Shown here in pieces: positions 1 to 12,794 of a DNA stretch of 64,000 nucleotides (its first letter is position 1; the number at the start of each line of letters is the position of its first letter). The position numbers were made by a program, and so were the translations under genes. The notes under the pieces were generated by a model. The model worked only from the letters and a program-made list of their open reading frames with translations. It ran no database searches and had not been told where the DNA came from. The stretch is from Magnolia sinica (taxonomy: Eukaryota; Streptophyta; Magnoliopsida; Magnoliales; Magnoliaceae), in contig NC_080579.1 of the NCBI RefSeq assembly GCF_029962835.1, positions 80,307,959 to 80,371,958 of the forward strand. Direction: 5' to 3'.

Positions 1-640
1 TTACATACATGTCAAGTACAACATCACCTCACCCATCACTCACATCCATCACTCTCTCTCTTTACATCCCATCTCTCTCTCTCTCTCATTTCTCAACTCA
101 ATCCCAAGCAAACAAGAGAGTTCATGTCCAAGCTCTCTTCTATATGAGAGAGTGCATGTGTGTGGCCCACTTTCCCATCCCAAATCCTCCATCCTAGCCA
201 TTCACTTCTTATCTTCTACCATCAAAGTGAAGCTTAAGGAGATCGGCATTCCAACGGACTGAGAAGATCGACCGGTGGGTGCTTATTAGACTAGATTTTT
301 CATGTTTTATGATGGGCCAAGTGAGGCCTACCGAATCAATGGTATGGATCTCACTTTGGACCATTAGGTGTGGCCGATGGCCCACCTTGATGCTCATGAT
401 CATTCCATGATGGGGCCATTCTCCATGGACCCCATCATGATGTTTATTTTCCTTGCATACATAGGGTCATCTAGACTGTCTATTTTAGTGGAGAAGGGAT
501 CTCCACTGTTGGATTTCAATTTAATGGGCCCACATGCAATGGGACCTACTTGATGTATGATTAGATGTTTAAAACGAAGGGCCCATAATGTCAGGGTCCC
601 TCCATCATGCGTGTCCCACTCTCTTTTTCTCTCTCTCCCT
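1..640. other. Pyrimidine-rich and unassigned sequence
   Basis: It begins with CT-rich low-complexity DNA (about 50-90), then GGCCCA-rich sequence. I see no gene. It may continue the LTR-like material at 2650-3873, but that cannot be shown. Confidence 0.3.
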
Positions 641-829
641 CTCTTGTTATTTATGTATTTTGTGTATGATGGAATGTCCATATGGCCCACCTGAATGGAC
701 CCCACCATGAAGCATGGTTTAGACCCAATCCATATGTGGGTGAGGCCCACCTTGCATGTGTATGTGATCCACACCACCCCACCATATGGTGGCCCGCCTA
801 AGTAGGGCCCACCACAATGCATGTGTTAG

Positions 830-1900
830 GTCAAAAACGTCTAGCGTCCAGGGACGCTGGACGGAAATTAAAACACAAATATTAGCTTGTTTTTTTAAGC
901 CTTTGGAAAGGGGTCACTCATATAGGCCCTACCTGGATGTATAAGATCAATTCACACCGTCCATCCCTTTCCTCATACTATTTTAGGCATTGAGTCGAAA
1001 AATGGGGCTGATCCAACTTTCCGGCTGGCCATGCTTCAGAAAAACAGTGATTTTCACCGTTTAAATGCACTTACATTTTTCTACATGCCGAAAGATGTCC
1101 AATATTGGACTTGACGGATTTGTTATGGTCTGTAGAGACCAATGGCTGGGGTAGATCTACCTGATGCGGGCCCCACATATGAAAAACCCTCAAAAAATGG
1201 GTTTTCAAAAAAAAAAAAAATGCAAGGCAGCGCCTGCTGCATCAGAAGCAACAGACCGCTGCTGCGTGTAGCGGGAGGACGACATGGTCCAACGGCTCCA
1301 GCCGTGGGCCCCACCTTGATGTTTATTTGTCATCCAATCCATTCATATGGTGGGCCCTCAGGGCAGTGGACCACCCTCCAAAATTCAGGTCCATCCAAGA
1401 CTCAGGTGGCCCACATTATAGGAAACAGTGTCAATTGAACTCTACCATTGAAACCCCTTTTGGGTCCACAGAATTTTTGAATCAAGCTAAAATTTGTTTT
1501 TACTCTTCATCTAGGTCTGCGTGACCTTATAGACAGAATGGATGGCATATAAGCATTATGGTGGGCCCCACGTGGGGCCCACAATGATGCATATGTTTTA
1601 TTCATACCATCCACAGGCAGTGGACGGTTGGAGCCCACAAGTGATGTATGGGTTTTAGTCACACCATCCAGGCAGACGGTGGGACCCCCTTTATGTGTTT
1701 AATTCACACTGTCTCATGACAGTGGGGTCCATCATGATGCATGTGTTGCCTCTAGCCTTCCAACCATTTTAAAGCTCATTTTTATGGTGTAAAGAATGGG
1801 GCAGATCTAAAGATCAAGTGGACCCCACCATTTTAAGTACTGGTCAATGACGCCCACCGTTCAAAAACCTCTAAGGGCCATAGTAGCTTCCCATTTAGTT
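830..1900. mobile_element. Degenerate foldback-family arms
   Basis: Left-arm phrases occur near 920-1065 (a TTCACACCGTCCATCC core followed by CATACTATTTTAGGCAT). They occur again near 1300-1580, together with the central GACCTTATAG segment. A short inverted pair, GTCTAGCGTCCAGGGACGCTGGAC, lies at 839-862. These are overlapping broken copies, and individual borders cannot be set. Confidence 0.4.
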
Positions 1901-2024
1901 GATATTTGTTTCCCACTTCATTTGTCGCTATGTTAATTTATAATTAGGTTGGATGAGAAACATATTTTTTGGTGGGCCTTAGGAATTTTAAATGGTGGAA
2001 GTCATTATCACCACTTATCTTATG

Positions 2025-2445
2025 TATGGCCCATTTGATATGCATAGGGCCCAGTCGGGGCGACCCATTTGATATGCATAGGGCCTAGTTGGGGCGACCC
2101 ATTTGATATAAATGGCCATGTTATTAGGCCCATCTTGATGTAATTGTGGCCCGTTATCGAGACCCACCTTGATGTGTATGAGGCCGTTGTTGAGGCCCAC
2201 CTTGTTATGAATGTAAGGCCCATATGATTAGGCCCACTTTGATGTACACGAGGCCCATCTTACGAGGCCCATTGTGATGTTTTCAAAGGCCCATGGGATA
2301 TGACCCATTGCAATGTACATAAGGCCCATTGATGCGGCCCACTTGATTTATATAAGGCCCATATGAGGCAGCCCATTTGATGTATCTGAGGCCTATGGGT
2401 CGAGGCCCAATAAGATGTATATAAGTCCATTGCAATGTGTGATTA
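2025..2445 (+). repeat. Degenerate tandem repeat of ~35-40 bases
   Basis: About eleven units share an AGGCCCA start followed by YTTGATGTATAT or a variant. The first two (near 2033 and 2068) are almost identical over 35 bases; later ones drift. No coding potential. Confidence 0.6.
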
Positions 2446-2649
2446 CCTATGGTTTGTGTAATGATATTTTATGGTGGGCCATGCCTTGGGAACAATGTTG
2501 GTTTGATGTCCACATTGTAAGTGCAATGTTGGTTAAATGTCCGCATTGTAACTTTCTTAAGGCCCATTGATAGGCCCATACTTGTTGATAGTTCACCACT
2601 TTATAACATGCTTAGTATATCTCCACGATTCATGCCCATACGCATCATA

Positions 2650-3873
2650 TGTATGCTTGATATGAGGAATGTTTGATCATTGCATAAGCTGTTGGGCTGA
2701 GACATTTACGGGACTCCTTATGAGATGGAGTGCCCCACATGAGCGCGTGGTACGCGCGAGATTGCTGCATGACTGACGGTGTGACTCATGCATTTCGTAT
2801 TGTGTGTCATGATTCACTGCACGCCCTAGCGACATCAGGGCCGTGGTTCCACAGACACATCGTGTATGGCCGTATTGGATACTGGAAATGCTTGGTTCTA
2901 GCACTGTGGGCACTTAGGATGTCTTTGGGTGAAAGTCCCAGAACCTTTTTGGTACCAGGAGATGCTCCAACATCTAGACCGAGTGGATACACGAGCGCCC
3001 GAGTGCTGAATACCAGTAGGCCGCGTCTCCCACTGTGTCGTGGTCGGTTAGAAGGGGGTGTGGCCTTATTCGCCCGAGTGAGGGGGCTATAAGCTAGGCT
3101 GAGTTTGACCAGCTCGCAGATGAGTCCTCTATCGACGAGCCGGGTAGGTATTGGCAGACTACTGGTCAGGTGGATAGTGTGGTCTCTTCCACTTGCTTGA
3201 CTGTGCAGCTAGGGAGGAGGCAGTCAGTGTGAAGTGTATTAGACCCTGGTGATATCAAGAGAGGAACTGTACTGATATGTGTACTTGATGAGTACTGACA
3301 CGCTTGCTTTGCATCTGGCATATGACATTTGACTACATAGGCCTCGCATCGCATGACCTTGGTATGGCCGATAACATTCATGCCTTGCATCACATCGTTT
3401 TAGAATAGCCGATTGCATTCATGGACTTACCCGCATATTTCCGCATTACTCTGATATTGTACACTTGGCACTCACCTTACACACACTTTCACCACCCTCT
3501 AAGCTTTCTATAAGCTTATGCACGATAGATGCGTGCAGGTGGCGTTAGGTTGCAGCAGCGTTGAGCTTGGAGCGTGCAGCCGAGCTTCTGGAGTTTCTAT
3601 TACTTTCATTATATTGTATTTCCTTTTCATACGCATTGTACTTAAAATTTTTGATATAGTGGATATGTGGTGTTGTTGTTTTGTGACTTGGTTATGCTTG
3701 TGTCTATGCTCTATTAAAATTTTTTTTATACTGAAAATCCTCCTTGTAGGATCCCAGGATCGAAATCTGGTGTATGGGCGCTAGGAACTGAGAATGGGGT
3801 ATTACGAAAGCTGTTGGCACCGGATTCGGTGATCGAAAATTTTGTGAGCCCGTTTTTCGAGTTTGGGGCGTGA
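2650..3873 (+). mobile_element. Probable LTR fragment, 3' part
   Basis: The sequence is GC-richer than its neighbours and resembles the R/U5 part of plant Gypsy LTRs. It has a block of CACTCACC..AAGCTTTCTATAAGC followed by a GTGCAGGTGG motif, then a T-rich stretch, and ends GGGGCGTGATA, like the GGGCGTTACA ends of the LTRs elsewhere here. No primer site follows; the Copia fragment begins within a few bases. No partner LTR is seen. Confidence 0.4.
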
Positions 3874-3876
3874 TAG

Positions 3877-4432
3877 AAGGTGTGGACTGGACATGATCCA
3901 TTGTACAGTCATCTTAGGGTGTTTGGATGTAAGGCATCCATTCACGTACCAAAGGACGAGAGGTCCAAACTTGATATGAAGATCATACAGTGTGTGTTCT
4001 TGGGGTACGGTGATGAAAAGTTCAGTTACAGATTATGGGATCCAACCAAGAAGAAGCTCGTCAAGAACAGAGATGTGATATTATTTGAAGATCAATGTAT
4101 AGAAGACATCCATAGGTCAAATAAAAACCAGCCTTGTTCAAGTGAGTTAGAGGATATGGATCAGGTTATTCTTCCCGTGGTACCTGATGACGGGGGAGTA
4201 CAGCAAGGTGCAGAGGACGAGTGAGTTCCTACAGAAGATGAACTGGGGGAGCAGCCCCTACCTGATCCACCTGTTGAGCCACATATGAGGACGTCATCTA
4301 GGGACAGAAAGTCATCCAAGAGGTATTTACTGCATGAGTACATTATGCTCACTGATGGGGGAGAGCCAAAAGATTATTCTAAGGCCCTAGTCGACAAGCA
4401 TAAGTCCCCGTCTGGGGAGCCAGTTTTCTGTG
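3877..4432 (+). pseudogene. Ty1/Copia polyprotein fragment (end of integrase)
   Basis: The + frame reads through a segment typical of Tnt1-like Copia polyproteins. It contains YSHLRVFGCKA, VPKDERSKLD, CVFLGYG, YRLWDP and RDVILFED, the end of integrase and start of the linker before reverse transcriptase. One in-frame TGA interrupts it at 4222-4224, after which the same frame continues to about 4432, where similarity stops. The 5' side begins abruptly after stop codons. No protease, reverse transcriptase or RNase H follows, so this is a dead remnant. Confidence 0.85.
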
Positions 4433-4619
4433 TTGCCCTGCCGGAATTTTTTGCAATTTTAGGTCTACTTCAAAAATTCATATCTCTTTCGTTACAACTC
4501 TAATTTAGGTGATTTAAAAGCCATATTTAAGGTTGATGAGTCTAGTTTTATATAAAAATAAGAAAAAATAAAATAAAAATTAAAATATAGTTAAACTTAA
4601 GTTATTTTTCCAACTATCC

Positions 4620-5220
4620 TAAAATTATTAATTTCGGACAGCTGTTGCTCTAGAATTTTAATAATTTATTTCAAACCTCCAAATGATATGAAATTTTGTG
4701 AGATGACTTTAAACTTAATTATAAAGTATTGTAAAAAATTTAAAAATAATTAATTTACCAAAAGTATAAGAAACCTTATAAGAAATAGAGACATTTTGTA
4801 ATCATATAAAAATAAAAATAAAAATCGTTAGTTTCAAACAAATGTCATTTCTAGAATTTTAATATTTTTTTCTACAACTCCAAATAAAATAAAATTTAGT
4901 GGAGTGAGTTTAAACTTAATAATAAACTATTATAAAATTTTAAAAAAAATAATTTTATTACTAAATATATAAAAAACATTATAAGAAATAGAGACATTTT
5001 GAAATCATACAAAATTCATTGGTTTTGGACAACCGTTACTTCCAAAAAATTTTATAATTTTTCTGGAGCTTAAAATGAACTAAAAATTTGTGAGATAAAT
5101 GTTAAATTAATTATGGATTACCAAAAAAAAATTATAAAAATAATTTGATAACTAAATGTGACAAAGATGTTATGAACAATAGATGGGTTGAAACCAAAAA
5201 TTTCTGCAACCTCGAGTTGC
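4620..5220. repeat. AT-rich ~200-bp tandem repeat, three units
   Basis: Three successive units carry the same ordered words: a TCTAGAATTTTAAT block, AAATTT.GTG, then TTTAAACTTAATTATAAA, and TAAGAAATAGAGACATTTTG. The TTTAAACTTAA word recurs near 4708 and 4909, and a degraded form near 5100, giving a spacing just under 200. The flanks, 4433-4620 and 5220-5490, are AT-rich with nothing recognised. Confidence 0.6.
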
Positions 5221-5529
5221 CAATGAACCAAGTGTATTTTTTTTTTCATATTGAAGTTTTAGTATTTTGTTTCTTTTTAGAAATTACTTTTAACTATGAT
5301 AGAAATCTTCTTGTATGATTAAATTAGATTATTTTTCGTATATTTTTCTACTTCAAATAGTTTCTAATACGGTTGAAATACGACTCTTGAATAGGGTTGA
5401 GTTTGATTGTTTAATACTTTCTAAGTTCATATTAGATGCAAAGTTCACTAAAATATTGTAAGTTTTCATATTTTCTTATTGAATCAAGATTCATACCACA
5501 TTGAGGAGATGACGTTCTTCCTCTTTCCA

Positions 5530-6541
5530 TTCTCATGGCCTTTTTAGGGTCACCATCCCTTCAAACCTCTGAAATATCCTAGAACTTTCGGTTCTTTATT
5601 CTCTCTCGAAATTAACGAAACCCAAGCACGGTTTGCCCATAACTCGCGAGCGATCCCTTCTTCTCAGCACTCCCTATGTGCTTGAAATCGGGGATGGAGA
5701 ACCTGATGGGATTAATGATCAAGGGGTCATGGCCTCGCATATTGAGGGGCCTTGGCCTCGTAATCAGTTGAGGGCAATGTTATGTGGAGTGTACCAGTTT
5801 TCTCAATCTGTTGGATGAACGGAATTAACTAAATACTCGGCTAACATTATTCACGCATCGCATTAGTTAGGATTTGGCGACTCGGCAGTTGAGGTCGCAA
5901 TGAGGGAGTGTTGGTCATGCGCGATCGTTAGATGAAGTCGCTCGAGGGAGTATTATTGTGAGGTCATGCATCATATCATAATACATGTACATGTATTAAC
6001 AAGACTAGTTTGGGATCTGTGAATGTATGCCTTTCATTAAATTCATCATATAATTGCTGCTTGTTGTAACTTAAGGCTAATAGTAACCACTGAGTTAGCT
6101 ACTCACTCCCACTCTGGGACGGTGTTTTAAAACACCAACCAGACCCTTTACTAGATGCAGGTGAGGCGGAGCTCGACGAGCCGAGCGAGGTGAACATGGA
6201 TGAGGTTGAGGAGTTTTCCTACTTCTAGACTTCGGCGGATCCTTTTAATTTGAGTTCGGGCTACCGCGGGGTATGGGCCAGGGCTCTAGTCGCTTTGGGT
6301 CATATATGGGTGAGACTAGTTCTCTATTTAGATGACTTGAGATTTGTGGTTTAGATACTTTTATATTTAGTGGCACTTGATACTGCTTTATGATTTACTT
6401 ACACTGCATGCCTTGTTAAACTCTCCATTGTTTATGAGATCATTTAAATGTAATTAAAATTTAAAGCCCATTAGGGCACCCATGGCACCTGGGAATTTGA
6501 GAGCCAAGTTCCTACACGGCTACTGAAAACCCGGGGTGTTA
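5530..6541 (+). mobile_element. Truncated LTR related to the 8.6-18 kb element
   Basis: From about 5640, the sequence parallels the 3' third of the LTR at 8595-11733. It shares GCGAGCGATCC, CAGCACTCCC.ATGTGCTTGA, GGGAGTGTTGGTCATGCG, ACGGTGTTTTAAAACACCAA and an end of GGGGTGTTA. At 5570-5635 it instead resembles internal sequence of that element near 14050-14110. It is a rearranged 3' fragment with the 5' part missing. Confidence 0.65.
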
Positions 6542-6544
6542 AGT

Positions 6545-6830
6545 GAGATCTCTCTGTTTTTCTTTATTCTCTTATTGTTCATCCACTCCTGCATGAGTGA
6601 AGAAGGTTTGATCCAAGCGGTGTATGCTTGTGATCAGTTGTAATATTCTACTTCATAGTGAATTGTTGATGTGGACGAGGTCCCGTGGTTTTTACCTCTT
6701 TGAGGGTTTTTCACGTAAAAATCTCTTATGTCGCTTGGTTTGTGCTTTGATTTATTTCATTACTTTATTATCCCATAATTCTGGTGTTTTTGGGAGGCAA
6801 GATCCTAAGGTTTTGTGCAACGGCCCCCAA
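6545..6830 (+). mobile_element. Possible Copia LTR 3' fragment
   Basis: The series GTGGACGAGGTC, TTTTTCACGTAAAAATCTC, TGGTGTTTTTGGGAGGCAAGATCCTAA and CCCCCAACA resembles 3' regions of Tnt1-like Copia LTRs. It may belong to the same dead element as the fragment at 3877-4432. Borders are not proven. Confidence 0.3.
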
Positions 6831-7779
6831 CATCTACTACATTGCTACTAAAGTAGGTGTAATTAGGTGTCTCCATCAAGGTCCTCAAAGTATAAATGAT
6901 CACACATAGGATCCACTTAATTTACTCGGGACATGAATGGGTAGTTGATCTCAAGGTTTGGATTGTTAATCAAGTGTCTACATGGCTGGCCAGCATCTCT
7001 GAGATTTTTTATTATTTAAACATATTTTTTCAACCATTAATCTTTGTTTTTAACTATTTTGTTTTAATCAAACGTCCAATGAGAGTAAAAGGAAGCCAAA
7101 GGAGCTGAAGTAACCTCCTAGGGATCTCATGTTTGATGGGGAAGTGGAAATGTTAAATTGTACTCTTATCGTGTTTGGGCAAAGTTTTGACTTGATCATT
7201 TATATTAGTACCACACGGTAGCTGGTAGCTTCACAATTAGATTTGTGACTTCAAGATCCTTTTGAGGTTTTGTTTGTTGAAGTGTCCTAGAAGCATTGAA
7301 ATGAAAAGTCTCTCACAATGTGCCTTGGACTCTTTCTTGCTAGTGGATCATATTCATTGGGAACTTATCCAGTTGACATATATAAAGAACTTCTCTCTAC
7401 TTTATGCTATTCATTTTCTAAGTGATCACTTTGAAACAGGACAACAACTGAAAGTTAGTTAGGTTTGATATTGGTAAGGATGCTTAATATGCATTTAATA
7501 TTTGAGATTAGTTTTGATTTATACCTTGGGTGGCATGGGAATTTTCCATATATGGTTTGGATAGTGAATGAATTTGAACAATTTTGGTGCATGAATTATA
7601 AAGATTAATGGACATCATTCACAGTAAAATACACAAATATTTATAGGTTGGCTAAGCGCCATATGGTGTACACTCAGATGTCATTGATGCATGTGTCATA
7701 TAAGTCGCTGTATTAGATGAAGCTTATGTGAATCCGATGGAAGAAGTACCATACTTCCAGATTTTTGATGAGCAGATGT
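6831..7779. other. No feature recognised
   Basis: AT-rich sequence with short open frames only (70 residues at most) and no family motif. I see no gene or repeat here. Confidence 0.4.
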
Positions 7780-8589
7780 AGTGATGTAGAGCAGGTCGCA
7801 GACACTTTTATCGCAAGATGATTGACTAGAGAAGGCCTGATCGGAGGTGGAAGTGATCCAGATTGTCAGAAACTTTAATCAAGCGCATCTTGCAAATTAG
7901 GATGAGTTTTTCAACATATCATTTATGATTTTGGGGTAGGAGAACCTACTTAAGCCAACAAACTTTCTATTATGGGTTGTGCACACCAGATTTGCGAGAT
8001 TCCATCATATCGATGGTCAAAAGTCCCATTTGATTTTGATTTTGCCATAAATAGTAAATTTTAGTTCGAGTATAACTTTTGATCCTTTGAGTTGTAGAAG
8101 TCGTGCCTAAAATGAAAAAGGGCTTAGAAAAATTAGGAGAACAACATGGTTGGGCCATTAGAAACTTATTATTTTTTGGCTGAAAAGCATGAAGTCTAGT
8201 AGGAATAGAGCTCGTCTATAAATAATAAGTTTATTATTTATATTAATTCACGTTTTTAGGGTGTTTGAGTTGAAGTCTAAGTTTAAAACTCCATCCTAGG
8301 TTTGAGTTCATTATTTAAAGAGTTATAATTCCTTTTTAAAAAAAAAAAAAATCATCAATCAATTTATTTTAAATTTATTAAGAATTATTCCTACTTTTAT
8401 TCCTCGTGAATTTGAGGTAGCTATGTGAGGAGTCTAGAGAGCTATGTGGATTCACAGTAGTTATCTCCTGAGGAAAACAGTGATCGACCTCATCACGTTC
8501 CTCTCCATGTCACGTAGTCCCACCATGCTTCTACTACTTTATTTTTCTAGAGTAGTTATTTAGAGTATCCAGACTTTTAGTAGATTTTG
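7780..8589 (+). mobile_element. Retroelement fragment, same family as 22.74-23.78 kb
   Basis: It shares ordered phrases with 22740-23780. These include AAGGCC.GATCGGA.GTGGA, TATGATTTTGGG, GGGTTGTGCA, GAGTATAACT, TTAGGAGAACA, TCTATAAATA.TAAGTTTA and GTGATCGACCTCATCACG. The last motif is common in long plant LTRs. The LARD inserted into its 3' side at 8595. Confidence 0.5.
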
Positions 8590-8594
8590 GTCAT

Positions 8595-11500
8595 TGTAAC
8601 ATCCTGGATTTTCACTGTTTTGGATTTCCAAAAAAATCCTTGAATTTTTTTTTATTAATTAACTTATAATATCACTTAATGACCATTAGCACTCAATGTT
8701 ACTTTATACAGGGGTGGTACCAGTAAAGAACCGCACAAGTCCGATTAATCAACCTTAGGAAGCCAATGAATCCGCCCGATCACTTGAACATCAGGTGTAG
8801 CCCCATGATTTACTCACATAGGACCCAAATCTAACCGACTCATCGTTAACTAATCAAGAAAATCATAACTAAATTACAGATCTAACCAAAGCCGAGTCAG
8901 ATAAGGTCCGGATCTTGGCTAATAGACCAAATGAACCCTTTTACTCTTTTAGCCTAAAACCAACAGCTTCGAGTAATCATGACCAAATCTCCACTTTCAC
9001 TAGTTATAAATAGGCTACACTATGAACATAGTTAATCCAAACCCTAATCAGTGCCTACGAAAAATCTCAATACCTAATTCATTTCATAAATGCCCCGATT
9101 CTCCAAATAAGCTCTAGACCGCTCGTTAGTGGGCCACTAGTTCCAAAACTATAGAATAATGTCCATCTTATTGGGCTTGACGCCCATCGCGAGAGTCGGA
9201 CCAGGGTAGTGTCCAGAACCGCTCAACTTGAGCCAAAGGATGAGTGCATGAGAAGTGCAAATACCCTAAAGAAAGGAGCTGGAACTTAAGTGAATTGAGT
9301 CGTCCACTCTTATGCAAAGTTGAAGATTTCGGACCGTCGGTTTGCGACCAAACTTCACTCGTGGAGTAAGAATATTTCCCTGCTCATATTCGTATAGCCG
9401 CGGCCTCGATCGACTATCGGTGACCGTTGAATAGACTTTTAATCATATCCGTCGATCGGCGCATGCAAATGGTGGGCCGATTGTGTTTGTGCATAGATCA
9501 TCACTAGGGTCAACTATCCAATGGTGGGTGTCGACTCCTACACCCCATAGTGGGCCCTAGAGGCTAGAAAAACCCTCCCATAGGGTTAATATAGTAAAAA
9601 CCTAACACTTGGGGCCATTTGCACCAAATCTGGCATTATAAAAGGGGCTTCTTTGGGGCACCCCTCCCCATACGAATCTGCCCTAGAGAAAGGAAAGAGA
9701 GAAGAGAGAAAGGGAGAAGAGGAAGAGGAGAAAGGAGGAGAAAGAGAGAGGAAGAAGAAAGGAAAGGAGTGTGTGGTAGGAGGTGGGGCCCAAGGAAGCT
9801 TGGAGCCTTAGAGAAATACCTTCCCCTTCCCATATCCACAACTACAAGCCACTTCCATCCGAATGGGGAGGTAAGCACCCATCCTTTTTTTTAATCTTTG
9901 GGGTTGAGCTAGGAAATGCATGTAATCCTAACATGCAAGTTCATTTGGCTCAGGATCTCTACGAATCGACCCGCGAGTTTGGCAACCCTAGATCACTTCC
10001 TAACGTCTTCAACGATCCATAGGTGCGGACTATTGTTCTTAGGTGGCCTAGCATCAATTTTAGTATGAGTTTAATGATTTTGCTCGCTTGGGTGATGCAT
10101 TTGGAGAATCTAGACGAACCTAGGGAAGTCCCTACCCTTGATCCTATCGATTCACATGGAATGGTTATGGAATGTTGTTGCCTTTCGTATGATTTGGTTT
10201 GAATAGATGATTGCATGTACTTGTCTTATTTGGTTCTCATATGATGTTGCCTCATAGCATGTATGATCCATTAACTCTTGTGTAATTTGGTTCTATTAGG
10301 TATAAGAAGTGCTTAGCTTCCTCACTAACCCACACAAAACACATGCACTCTTGATTCATGATATTGGTAGCTTTGCTTGATAGGAAAATCTAAATTGTAT
10401 GTTGAGAAAATATGAAACATGATATTGTGTTATGCTAGATGATAACCCTACTAGTTGGCATGCTATAGATTACCATCAAATCCTTGGGTTGGTTAGGAAT
10501 ATGAGGAGAGTGAAGGTGGTCCCGTTGGTAGGATTGCCCTGAGGTTAAACCCATGGATTTGGGTGGGTGCATGTGGGTGACAGTAGTTAGGCTACATGGG
10601 TCACTCGTACCCGATGTCATATGTCCCGTACTCACCTAAACTCGTGCGGTCTAACCTACTTACTGACCAACCTTGTTTGTTAACTATGTTTGTCCACACC
10701 TGTATGGAACTTGGAACACCCTTCAACCATTGGAGCCCATTGCCAACCACTTGAAATCGATCTACTGACTTGAGAGCCGGGCATGGTGGAATGAGACACT
10801 GTGTTTGAGCTGTCGGCCTATGCTGGGGTGACGCGCCTCCCCGTAGTGACCGCGAGCGATCCATATTTCAGCACTCCCCATGTGCTTGAAGTAGGGGATG
10901 GGGGAAACTCGACGGGATCAAGGATCGCGGGGTCTCAGCCTCACACGTTGGGGGACCTTGGCCTTGCAACCGGTTTAGGACATTGATACGTGGGGTGTAC
11001 CAGTTTCCCCAACCTGTTGGATGAATGGACTTAACTAAAAACTCGGCTAACACGATCATTGTATCGCACTAGTTAGGATGGTGACTCGGCAGTCGTGGTC
11101 GCTCTGAGGGAGTGTTGGTCATACGTGATTGTTAGATGGAGTCGCTCGAGGGAGTGTTATGGCGAGGGCATCCATCATATCATCTATCATGCATATGCAT
11201 TAATAAGATTAGTTCGGTGTTTATGAATGATTGCTTTTCATTAAGTTCATAATGTAATTGATGCCTGTTACCACTTAAGATTAATAGCACCCACTGAGTT
11301 GATCACTCACTCCCACTCTAGGACGGTGTTTTAAAACACCAATCAGATTCTCCCGTAGTTGCAGGTGACGAGGAGTATGAGGAGCCTGACGACGAGCTGT
11401 CCTACTTTTAGTTGATGGGCGGCTCTCCATCGGCTTAACAGGCGGGATTTGGATCGCTGAGTTGTGGACTCAGCTTTATTCTTTTGGACATCATTTTTTT

Positions 11501-11733
11501 GATATTTTGATGGGCAACGCCTTGTGCAACCCATTCATATTCTTTAGACTTGTATATGTATTTGAACTTCTTTCATATTAGTAGATCAGCTGTGATTATG
11601 TTTCATGTTCCAAAAAATTCCAAGCTGCGCATTTAAACATAATTAAACGTAAATTAGCAAAAGTTAGCACAAGTGACACCCGGGAACTTGGGAGTCGAGT
11701 TTATGCACGACCCCCAATTTTTAGGGCGTTACA
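8595..11733 (+). repeat. 5' LTR of the LARD-like element
   Basis: It runs from TGTAACATCC to GGGCGTTACA (3139 bp). It lines up with the 3' LTR along its full length, with a substitution every 20 to 30 bases by eye, so the insertion is not recent. A TATAAAA box lies at 9637-9643, followed by a purine-rich leader near 9684-9770, which fits an LTR promoter. Confidence 0.9.
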
Positions 11734-11736
11734 AGA

Positions 11737-11750
11737 TAGTATCAGAGCGA
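11737..11750 (+). other. Primer binding site (tRNA-iMet type)
   Basis: TAGTATCAGAGCGA starts three bases after the 5' LTR. It matches the usual plant iMet primer site TGGTATCAGAGCCA at 12 of 14 positions, which fixes the orientation of the element. Confidence 0.8.
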
Positions 11751-12794
11751 TAGGTTGGAATCCCTTGGGCCATGGGTCATGAACTCACTAACGCGTCCGC
11801 TGACTTGAGAGGATACGTATTAGAAAATGCAACAGGGACTTAGAACGCTAGGAACCCTTCCAGACCCTGAACCAACAATTTTAGACGGAAGGTAGGACTT
11901 GCAAGGAGTTAGGAATGGGTAGCAAGAGAGGGGGACCCGAGGGTCTTAACTTGACGGCAAGACTCGATTCGATTGACTAGGAAATTTAGCTAGTTTAGTC
12001 CACCAAATTCCTAGGGCCCATGAGGCCAACTGAAATAGGTGGGAATAGGGTGAAATGAATTTTTGAGTAACGATAAATGTAGGTGTAAGGTATTGTCCCT
12101 GGGATGAGTGCATCCTATGTTCCATGATGCCTTGTTGGAATGTATTCAATTAAAGGTAAATCCAGGGTTTCCTTCCAAATTATACTTGGAAAATTCATCA
12201 TCAAGAGATTTGGAAATCCCACATTACACCGTCCAACGCAGGGCTCATTTAGCAAAGCCTGTGAAGTAAATTTGAGTCCCATCCCACACTCGTTCCAAAC
12301 ATGCCATTCCCAATCTTGAGCTGGGATTGACATTGTAACCCCATTTAATATAGCTTAATATCACTGGCCAAACTGGCCTAAGTCCAAATTCCTCTCCCCA
12401 ACCTATCCCCTTAAAATTTTCACCTACCATCACTCTGTCCTTTAGTTTTTTTGGGACATTGATAGAAACGAGCCGGAGACTGAACGATTTGATGGTCAAA
12501 ACCATTGTCCTAGATCAAATGAGCGAGTATCGGGCCAAATTTGATAGTTTCGACCCATTTGGGGGTAAAGGGTTAGGGGTGAACGAAAATTTATCGAAAA
12601 TAGTGAAACTGAAGAAAAATCGGATTTTAGCTCCTAACCGGGAGGAATGTCATAAAATAGATAGGCCCATTATGTAGATCGGTTTCTCCTACCCCAAAAT
12701 CATATATGGTACTTCCCAGAGAGCCTTTCCCATGCCCGAGAATGCCGAAAGACCTCTGGGCCCTTGATCGGCGTGGCCACCCTGCCGATCCGCG

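Noticed and set aside
3877..6830. An intact Copia element from the polyprotein fragment to the LTR-like piece
   Set aside because: Reverse transcriptase, RNase H and a 5' LTR are missing, and an AT-rich repeat and a foreign LTR fragment lie between.
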